A stretch of 64,000 nucleotides of DNA from Thereva unica (lineage: Eukaryota > Arthropoda > Insecta > Diptera > Therevidae): assembly GCA_949987705.1 (NCBI GenBank), contig OX465283.1:52242953-52306952 (forward strand), written 5' to 3'. Under the pieces are notes generated by a model that did not search any database, was not told where the DNA came from, and saw only the letters and a list, made by a program, of their open reading frames with translations. This document shows positions 56,637-64,000 of this stretch, piece by piece (positions within the stretch are counted from its first letter, which is position 1; the number at the start of each line of letters is the position of its first letter). Made by a program: the position numbers and the translations under genes.

Positions 56637-57504
56637 CAGAGTCGGCGTTTGTCTTTTTTGCGCCCGGTGCAGTATGCCATATTGCGCCCCCATAATTTTT
56701 GTTCATTTTTTGCTGCAATCAACGGAAAAATACACAAATAATTCAGAGTTCCTTTAATATATGGAAATGAAAGTAGGGTTAATCTTTTTCATTTTTTTTT
56801 TTAAATTGCGCCCGGTGCAAAAACATCAAATGCACCTATGAAAGCGCCGCCCCTGGCCTTGGTCCAATCAGGATTTCTTTCGCTAATTTGCTTTTATGCT
56901 GAATTTACTTACGCTTTAACTTCACAAAACTCGTCCTCTAATGCTGTTTAATGCTCCAGGATGTTTTTCGGTGTTAGCTGCACTTTCCTAACTGTTTTCA
57001 GCACAATCTTGGACTCCGAAAATTTATAGTACTATACACTCGAATTTCCATAATAGAGGTCTCTATGTCGTTCTCCAAGCCTTCATATTTAAAAGGATAA
57101 TAGGTGGTCACTAGAATCTTGCATAGAACAAAGAACAGTCCACTTAACAGCCTTAACGGACACAGAAGGCGCTTTCAACAACTTTATAATAAAGGCGATG
57201 CAGGTGTTTCTCGCCGAATTACTACGACTAATACGAATTACAAATCAAGAACTATGGCACCGGGCCAGCTAAGAAAGTATAGACGACGAAATCAGACGAA
57301 CTAAATGGCATTGGATTGGCCACACCTTGCAGAAGGCAATGGAAAAAGGCACATAAGGTTCATTTCCTGTAATATATGATAATGAAGGAACGGGGACACT
57401 TTCAAATTTTTTTTTTCGAAGTTTTGAATTTTTTTTAAATCTTAATTTCTGAAATTGCGCCCGGTGCAAGTGCACCACTTGCACCTATGAAAGCGCTGCC
57501 CCTG
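56637..57504. mobile_element. hAT-like nonautonomous element with 8-bp duplication
   Basis: Starts CAGAGTCGGCGTTTGTC and ends with the reverse complement of CAGGGGCAGCGCTTTCATAG. Flanks are ggtagttg (56629-56636) and ggtcgttg (57505-57512), seven of eight bases alike, as expected for hAT. A second copy of the right end (gcgcccggtgca, cacctatgaaagcgccgccc) lies at 56808-56855, so one element may be nested in another. It carries a LINE fragment at 57200-57360. No transposase is seen. Confidence 0.75.
57200..57360 (+). pseudogene. LINE fragment inside the hAT-like element
   Basis: In shifting frames it reads RITNQELWHRASQ, DDEIRRTKWHWIGHTLQKAM, which resembles the C-terminal block ISNEELWRRAGQ...RRRKWNWVGHTLRR of the LINE at 47396. 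Confidence 0.6.
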
Positions 57505-57941
57505 GGTCGTTGGACAAGACGTAATGAGCAAAAACATCAAGATTTGCAGAACATTTAGAAAAAATATTTCAACCTAATTCTACGGACAGCAGTGAAATAC
57601 TACCCGAAATCTTGGAACAAGGAACAGCAAATATTCCTTTTACTACTCCAGCTGAAGTTAAAAATGAAATCAAAATGACCATTAATTCAAAAAAGGCTCT
57701 TGGCTATGATCTTGTTACTGGAAAAATATTGAGAGAACTTCCTAGAAAAGTTCTGGTTAAAATCACAAACTTATTAAATGCATATCGGTTATAATACGTA
57801 CCACAAATGTGGAAGGTACCTGAAGTCATTATGATTCCTAAACCTGGCAAACCTCACCTCACGAAGTAACTTCATATCGGCCAATATCATTATTACCGAT
57901 TATGTCAAAATTATTTGAAAAACTTCTATTGAAAAGACTAA

Positions 57942-58682
57942 AGGTGCGTTTAAACTATACGAGTTTTCGCTGGCATTCGCAGCCAGTGCACTGGCACACT
58001 GTTTACATTAGCAGAGAATACTGGCAAATATTTCTCTGACAGAGTGATTGCCAGTGCTTCACTGACACTTTTTTTCCAGAGCACTGGTAATAGAAATTGA
58101 CGCTGTTTACACAGGGAGTGCCAGTTCACTGGTAAAGTTATTTGGATCGGAATTTCAACTTATATTTTGCCATTTATTGACAACAACTGACTTCTCTTTT
58201 CCTAGAGATATACATATATCTTGTAGAGACTTCGTTTTCAGATCTCTATTCCTATATGTCCCCAATGAAGCATCCCACAGTTCTGGACAATTTTTGTACA
58301 AGGATATTAAATTTTTTATTTCTTCTTTTGTCCAAGAACTGCCTGTGGTCCTAGAAATTCGCTTTTTTTTAATACTTTCCATTTTTTTTTCTTATTGCTT
58401 GATTTTCGTGGTAACACTTTAAGGAAAATAAACAACTCCGTCCGTATTAACTCGTACAACTTTACAAACAAGTTTGTAAAGTTACCAGTGCTCCCGAGAA
58501 AGACGTCAGTGCGTGTTTTTATGTGTTTAGACTGCACGAGAAATATCGTGTCAGTGTTTATGCCAGTGCTGTGCCAGTGCACCAACCAGTGCACTGACAT
58601 GATGTTTACATTGCACTGGCTGCAGCACTGGCATTTGCCAGTGCAATAACTGGCAAAAAACTCGTATAGTTTAAACGCACCT
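57942..58682. mobile_element. PIF/Harbinger-like element, TAA duplication, MADF-gene remnant
   Basis: The ends AGGTGCGTTTAAACTATACG (continuing AGTTTT) are perfect inverted copies of about 26 bp. TAA lies on each side (57939-57941, 58683-58685). Removing the element restores the Jockey reading RLKPIIQ. Subterminal copies of cactggca and tgccagtg, in both orientations, cluster within 120 bp of each end. It carries a partial MADF-domain gene on the minus strand and no transposase. Confidence 0.85.
58155..58382 (-). pseudogene. N-terminal part of a MADF/Myb-like domain protein
   Basis: 75 codons starting at an ATG. SSWTKEEIKNLISLYKNCPE followed by LWDASLGTYRNRDLKTKS and VVNKWQN is the MADF (Myb/SANT-related) pattern: a leading helix, L(I/W)D, Y.NRD.K, then V..KW. 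It stops soon after the domain. PIF/Harbinger elements usually encode a Myb-like DNA-binding partner alongside the transposase, and that is the likely origin. It is cut short by the internal deletion, so any protein would be only the DNA-binding part. Confidence 0.65.
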
Positions 58683-59815
58683 TAAAACCTATCATCCAAG
58701 AGAAACATCTCATCCCGGATCACCAGTTTGGTTTTCGGAGGCAACATTCCATGATCGAACAGGTCCACCGAATCACTCATGTTATTGAACAAACGCTGGA
58801 AAAAAAAGGTGTGCTCAGCAATATTTTTGGATGTTGCGCAAGCTTTTGATAGGGTCTGGGATGATGGATTAAATTATAAACATAAAATGCTCCTTCCTGC
58901 AGAATACTCACAAATACTGCAATCGTATATTTCAGAAAGATACTTCAGAATTAAGCAAGAAGACGCGTAATCTAATCTAAAGAAAATTCAAGCAGATGTG
59001 CCACAAGGCAGTGTACTGGGACCAACCCTCTATCTCCTATACACCAATGACCTCCCTACGTTCAATCAAAACGTTGTTGCTACTTTCGCCGATGACACTG
59101 CAATCTTAGCCATTGGTAACAACAACACTGAGTCTACTGAAAAACTACAATCTGCGATTGCCGAGTTACAACGCTGGACTAAGAAATCTGTGCACATTGA
59201 TTTCACAAATAAACGTATCAATCCCAAGCCGGTATACATCAACCGGAAAATAGTTCCATACGAAAATACAGCAAAATATCTAGGCATGACTTTAGATGCA
59301 AAACTCAGGTGGAAGCCGCATGTCAACAAAAAAACAGGAAGAACTAAAAATGATGTACAGGAAGATGTACTGGTCAATAGGCCGTTACTCTGCGCTGTCA
59401 ACGTACAACAAGCTATTGCTGTATAAACAAGTTCTAAAGCCAGTTTGGACTTATGGTATTCAACTCTGGGGTTTTACTAGCCAAAATAATAAAAAACTTA
59501 ATTCAACGCTTCCAAAACAAAGTTCTTCGTAATATTGTCGATGATCCCTGGTACATTCGTAATGACAATCTACATAAGGATTTGGATGTAAATAGGATCG
59601 AAAATGTCATCCAAAAATATTCTCAAAGTCATCAACAACGGTTGCATCAGCATATCAATGCCGCGGCCCTCCAACTCCTAGATATCGATGACTTAACTAG
59701 AAGATTAAAACGAATCAAACCGTTCGAACTAGTGTAAAAAGCAAAGTCAATACCTCTCAAAAACATGAACTATAGTGCACATTAAAAAGGTGACAAATTT
59801 ATCAAAAATAAAAAG

Positions 59816-60714
59816 TGTGTATCATAGGATATTATGTACGTACTTTATCAATTTAAAAATCGTAGCAAATTAAGTCAAAAGCAAATAAGTAGCTTATTGG
59901 TATGTAGTTACCAGATTGCTATAACAATAACACAAAAAAAAATTATCGATCTATTACAAAAGCCGTACTCCGTTCCGTAATTGGACTATTTCAGCTGTTA
60001 AATTCTATTCAACCACAAATACTATTTGGAAATTTTAAGCTCCTCTATTCGGGGTTTGCTGCTGCTTTTGTAATACATCAAAAGTGAATACATTAATATG
60101 ACTGAAAGTGGCAGTGTTGCAGTGACCATTTATATTGAACGTCCAGAGCAACCATGTGCCAACAATGCACAAAATCTAACGGAAGTGTCAATATTTGACC
60201 TGGAACAAATTAATAATTCGCCCTTGAATTGATAGGGGTAATTTGAAAGATCTGAAATGAGCAATTGAAGCGGATTGTGATTGAAAATGGACACTGGGAA
60301 GTCAAAAGACTTTTTAACAGATTGTAGCGGGTGGTAACGCTTAACCTGGTAAGGAATTTTAGCAAGTGTGTTCAATGACAGATACGGAAAAATATTAGAA
60401 ACACAAATTTGGTATCGACCTCTGGAAAGAAAGCCGAGATATTATCTTAGGCAGCGGTTTCCAAACTGGGTGGCGCTTATAGCTCAAAGCGGGGCGCAGA
60501 TGATTTATTTTTTTGACTTCTTTGCCTCATTTTTTAATTCCTACTTAATTTGTGCTGTGTCTTTTTTATTATATGTACATCTCAACGCCACCTAGACTAT
60601 CGGTATTTAGACATTGAATAACTCTGACATTTTCTAGCCGGTTTTGACAAATTTCAACAATTCTGAAACGCCATTTTAGCTATGAGTCTATTCATATCGA
60701 AAAAAGGCGCTGAA
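59816..60714. other. Intergenic; one possible hAT end
   Basis: At about 60453 the sequence cagcggtttccaaactggg resembles an hAT terminus, but I could not find the other end. No coding gene was recognised. Confidence 0.35.
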
Positions 60715-60880
60715 ATTGTAGCGCTTCACATTGAAAACTATCATTCAATTGTGAAAATGATTGCGTCTTATGGTAAAAAATCTGGAGAAATTCGGCACCT
60801 TTAGACAACACAACTCGTAGTGTTTTGAGGAATTTCTTTGAGTACGTGTCTGTAGTTATTTATCGTCTGTAGCATTTCGG
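60715..60880 (+). pseudogene. DDE transposase N-terminal fragment, third copy
   Basis: Matches 32880-33000: cacattgaaaac, ttcaattgtgaa, ggagaaatt, gacaacacaa and gaggaatttctttgagta. In protein it covers the helix-turn-helix part. Confidence 0.55.
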
Positions 60881-60929
60881 ATTGCGGATTCGTCCATCTC
60901 TGTGAATTGCTATAAAAAAGAGAAAGGGG

Positions 60930-61604
60930 TTATGCAAATTCTTCATGGCATTGAATCTATCTCTCATTCTTCCGCATTTCCTCTATGGCTCTCTAGTTTA
61001 CATTGTGTATGATTCGTCCTGCCGTGAAAGACTTAATGTTGCATTCAATGATTGCTTACGCTTTATCTTCCACCTGAGAAGGTCAGATCATATATCATCT
61101 GTTCGGAATTCACTAATAGGCTGTGACCTCTTTTGTTTTATCGATATTATGGCGCTAGCTCTTCTACATAAAGTATTTTATGCTAAAAGCCCTTCTTACC
61201 TTTCCGACTTCCTTACACCCTTGCAAACCTTGAGATCACTCAAATTCCTTATTCCATCTCATCTGTCTCGAATTGGTAGTCGTTCCTTTTTTGTGCACGC
61301 GATTAGACTCTGGAATGATCTTCCCCCTTCTTTACAAAGAATTAGCACGGTCACCATTTTCAGGAAACAAGTTTCTCTTCTTCTCTCCACCTCTTCTCTC
61401 TAGCTCTCTCTTCCTTTTACAACTTAGCTTTCTCTTTCCTCTTCTTCTTTCTAATAGCCATAACTCTAGTATGTTTAGTTTGTAAGCTTAGGTTAGTTAT
61501 TTTTGCTTTTGCCTTGTTTCATTTAAAATTATTACTGTACTCTAAAAGATGTAAGTCTTGTGTACCTCCGTTTTCTTATGTACAAATAAATAAATAAATA
61601 AATA
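60930..61604 (+). mobile_element. LINE 3' end with (AAATA)n tail
   Basis: The 152-codon frame at 60945-61403 reads LPHFLYGSLVYIVYDSS, LNVAFNDCLRFIFHLRRSDH, LALLHKVFYAKSPSYLSDFL and SFFVHAIRLWNDLPPSLQ, then a stop. This is the C-terminal region of LINEs of the Jockey/CR1 type. A ~200-bp 3' untranslated part ends in aaataaataaataaataaat at 61584-61604. The reverse transcriptase core is missing (5' truncation). The frame is intact. Confidence 0.8.
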
Positions 61605-62187
61605 TTGGATATTCCCACAATAACCGAGTCGATGATTACGTAGAAAGTATTCTTTTGGAATTGGTCTCTTGATCTGCATTCGCGTCGTCGTAATCTTCCT
61701 TTTCATCGAAACACCTCTTTCGTTTTCTTTTCCGGGTATCAGGGAAGATTGATGAAATCCCTAATTGAATGGCAACCGTTTTGCAATCACGTTAATTGTG
61801 ATTCCATTGATTTCGAATCAAATTCAAGCCAGACACGCCAAGAAACAAAATGGAGTTCAGGATCACATCAATTTTGTTGTTGTTTTGTAGTTTCACTGAT
61901 GATCTGTTCATTTAGAAGTGTATCAATTGAAGTTTCCTCTCGAAGTCGAATCTCCAACGAGCGCCAGTAAGAATTTTAGGAGGAAAAATACAAAATTGGT
62001 GAATAACAATGTGTGGAGGTAATAAATGAAATAATTTATACTTACATCATGCAGCATATGTCTCCTCACTTTTGTCTCAGAAAATGTTTTGCTAGAGATT
62101 TAAATATGTGTTTTTGTAACCCTATGAGATATTTTCATGAATAAGGTTGGAATCTACGCAGAATCTTCCCAGCTCCCACTTCGCTCC
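61605..62187. other. Intergenic with a dispersed repeat
   Basis: 62113-62175 matches 8866-8930 (tgtaaccctat, gaatctacgcagaat). A 73-codon frame at 61749-61970 has no motif. Confidence 0.4.
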
Positions 62188-62455
62188 CCTTAAAACTCAA
62201 CCCGTATTTATAAAGAAAACCCATGAACTTTTTTTTTTCTTCGAGCGGTTAAATGACCAAATTCCCACTAAAATATAAATCAACACGCACCACACTTCTA
62301 CAACAAAACTTTTGGGGAAATTGGATCCCGTGAGGCCGTATTTGGTCCCATTAAAAATGGTTAAAAAATTAACGGCCATCATATGCCCCTTTAAAAGAAA
62401 AGTGGCCGAGGTTCGCCCGTTGTAAGGCTATTTTTTAATTTTACTTGAGATTGGG
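62188..62455 (+). repeat. Dispersed noncoding repeat, copy 3
   Basis: Same family as 15187-15612 and 45800-46145: aaaactca, cttcgagcggttaaatga, aaatataaatcaacacgcac, attaaaaatgg and gttcgcccgttgtaagg. Confidence 0.55.
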
Positions 62456-62823
62456 CTGAAAATGAGCTAGTTTCAAGGAGTCTGGATAAACTTCCAAGAA
62501 ATATGACAGAGCAAAAGATTTGCGCAGATGATTAGCCAAAGATAAAGCACATTTTTAAGTACCATAAGGGGAGGGGTCCAGTTTATTGATAGCCAGGCTG
62601 AGTAATCTCTCATTACGCGGGGACTAGAGCCTACACGACACAATTATGTAAAAATTAAAATATTGTCTAGAAAATCGGTGAAAGAAATTTGATTTTGAGA
62701 AAAAGTGAACATCCGACGAGCGTATTTATACGCGTATATCGAAGTCGATGATTACATGAAAAAAACCATTATATATAGAAACTTCGATTTATAGAGACGC
62801 GTATTTAAAAACAAAGTTTCTTA

Positions 62824-63568
62824 AGGTGCGCTTACATCGGCAACTTTTTGAGCAATAATCGCTGGGCAGCAGTAATGAAGCAATTAGCGAAGGATTCTGT
62901 TGCAATTTCAAACAAAATGCGGCAATTCTTTCGGCAATATTGTTTCTAATTGCTCCATATAGGTATTTCATATTGCTCAATGTTGTCGACACAAATTGCC
63001 GAATATCCAGTGGGTATGGAAATTTAAGTTTTTTTCTCTTCTTTTTTTCTTTTTTCTATCTCACGTGCAATTATTTATTCTGTGGAATCCGTTATTTATT
63101 CTGCGGTTTGACTAGGTCTGTTGTTAATTGTAACTCCAAAGGGGCCATGGGCTTACTTTATTCAACCGAATTTTAAAATCACTTCAGGATATCCGAGTAA
63201 AGTTTTTGAATAAAATATCATCTACTTCACAACACAATGAAGATTGCTTCCGTCTTGCTAAAAAATGACGCACCCAAATACGTCTATTCCTTTTCTTCTT
63301 TTTTTGATTTTGACTCATGATAATAAAAGCGCTACAACCCGCCTCTGCAAGAAAAACATTGTCCATAGGGAGCAATAGTTATTCAACTAAATTGCTCGTG
63401 TATAAAAGTATTGCCTAGTTTCTTGGAGTTGATCCATATCGCTCAATACTATTGTTGCAAAACATTTTTCCAAATTGATGCTTGTTGCCGCTGCCGTAAT
63501 TTACTTTAATTGCTGCATTACTGTTGCCGGCGATTATTGCTCAAAAAATTTCCCGAGTAAGCGGGCCA
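62824..63568. mobile_element. PIF/Harbinger-like element, TTA duplication, transposase remnant
   Basis: TTA flanks both ends (62821-62823, 63569-63571). The ends AGGTGCGCTTAC and (inverted) TGGCCCGCTTAC lead into a well-conserved tttttgagcaataatcgc in both arms. attgc and gcaat words are abundant within 100 bp of the ends. The left end shares AGGTGCGYTTA with the element at 57942. It contains the start of a Harbinger-type transposase on the minus strand. Confidence 0.75.
63184..63375 (-). pseudogene. Harbinger-type transposase, N-terminal remnant
   Basis: 63 codons. KKKRNRRIWVRHFLARRKQ followed by LFKNFTRIS matches the N-terminal signature of PIF/Harbinger transposases: a lysine/arginine run, then R-x-W-V-x-P/H...R, about 20 residues later F..F.RMS. 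The DDE domain is absent because of the internal deletion, so it is not active. Confidence 0.6.
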
Positions 63569-63763
63569 TTATGTCCTGCATTGCTCAAGTTGTGATTACA
63601 CGTACATATTCTCTTTCGATCTGAGGTTACTTGAAGCAAGCTTTGGCAAAGCAATTTTTATCGCTGACGTTGATTCTAAAACATCAATTTGCTACACTTT
63701 AAACCGGGTCTAAACGATGTTATGAACAGGAACACCCGTCAACGTTGGACTTTGATGATACAG

Positions 63764-63932
63764 TTTTTTCAAATTAAATCACCCATTTGAAAATCAAATT
63801 AGTCCTTTTGCAAATAAAATTCACCTTTTTACAAATAAAATTCACCTTTTTCAAATTAAATTCACCTTTTTGTAAATTAAATTCATCCTTTTGCAAATCA
63901 AATTCACCCGTTTGAAAATTAAGTACTTCTAG
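63764..63932 (+). repeat. 21-bp minisatellite, copy 2
   Basis: About seven units read as the reverse complement of tgaatttgatttgcaaaagga. They match 31357-31485 in the opposite orientation, flank included (aagtacttct against agaagtactt). The window ends shortly after. Confidence 0.75.
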
Positions 63933-64000
63933 AATAATATTAGTAAATCCACGTTCATAATCTCTTACTATTTATACATTTCGCAGGTAAGAAAATACAC

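Larger units (their letters stand above)
56413..59815 (+). pseudogene. Jockey-like LINE interrupted by two DNA elements
   Basis: The LINE pieces are 56413-56636, 57505-57941 and 58683-59815. In order: KQNNLTSHLKEEIKRL and EYSLWKTIKNLNRP (linker); after the first insert, FTTPAEVKNEIKMTINSKKA, GYDLVTGKILRELP and IPKPGKP; after the second, HQFGFRRQHSMIEQVHRI, IFLDVAQAFDRVWDDGL, VPQGSVLGPTLYLLYTNDLP, VATFADDTAILAIGNNNTES (intact FADD), YLGMTLDAKLRWKPHV, LKPVWTYGIQLWGF and RNDNLHKDLDV. These motifs are characteristic of the Jockey clade. Two in-frame stops and several frameshifts are present, and the 5' part is missing. Confidence 0.85.

Noticed and set aside
58000..58660. Repeated TGCCAGTG words considered as a CRISPR-like or satellite array
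   Set aside because: The spacing is irregular, both orientations occur, and the words lie inside clear TIRs of a DNA element.

Overview
This is a window of a eukaryotic, AT-rich nuclear genome, most likely an insect and probably a fly. The evidence is one conserved host gene, SHQ1, with four tiny introns of 50-53 bp, set among many insect-type transposons: 5'-truncated non-LTR retrotransposons (LINEs), a tRNA-derived SINE, and Tc1/mariner, Transib, hAT-like and PIF/Harbinger-like DNA elements. The species cannot be fixed from the sequence alone. There are no bacterial operons, CRISPR arrays, rRNA genes or free-standing tRNA genes.

Layout. 0-9 kb: a LINE 3' end, a 3.1-kb foldback-like element built from arrays of a short GAGCAAAAGCGG-type motif around a ~125-bp minisatellite, several inverted-repeat elements, a mariner remnant and an unexplained cluster of the motif CGTCAGTCCCTAG. 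9-12 kb: no recognisable feature. 12-15 kb: a TIR element containing a decayed Transib that itself holds a MITE. 16-31 kb: a graveyard of LINEs, almost all on the minus strand, with one intact-looking SINE. 31-33.3 kb: minisatellite and DDE-transposase remnants. 34.2-35.7 kb: SHQ1, the only confident host protein gene (438 codons, five exons), which encodes an H/ACA snoRNP assembly factor.

37.6-40.7 kb: a Tc1-like transposase split by a Transib (RAG1-related) element whose ends read CACAGTG and CACTGTG, the consensus heptamer of V(D)J recombination signals, with a 5-bp CGACG target duplication. 40.8-42.4 kb: an endonuclease/RT-type LINE. 42.4-45.8 kb: nothing recognised. 47.2-49.8 kb: a three-level nest, with a LINE fragment containing a SINE that contains a young, still-open 1.87-kb LINE with a perfect 12-bp target duplication. 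52.2-53.9 kb: a LINE interrupted by a MITE. 56.4-59.8 kb: a Jockey-like LINE interrupted by an hAT-like element and by a PIF/Harbinger-like element that carries part of a MADF-domain gene. 60.9-61.6 kb: a LINE 3' end. 62.8-63.6 kb: a second PIF/Harbinger-like element carrying the start of a transposase.

The genes do not form a pathway. Apart from SHQ1, the coding sequence is reverse transcriptase or transposase in various states of decay. The main value of the window is the exact nesting, which orders the insertions in time and gives clean termini and target duplications for several families. All coordinates and homologies come from reading the sequence; no database search was run.
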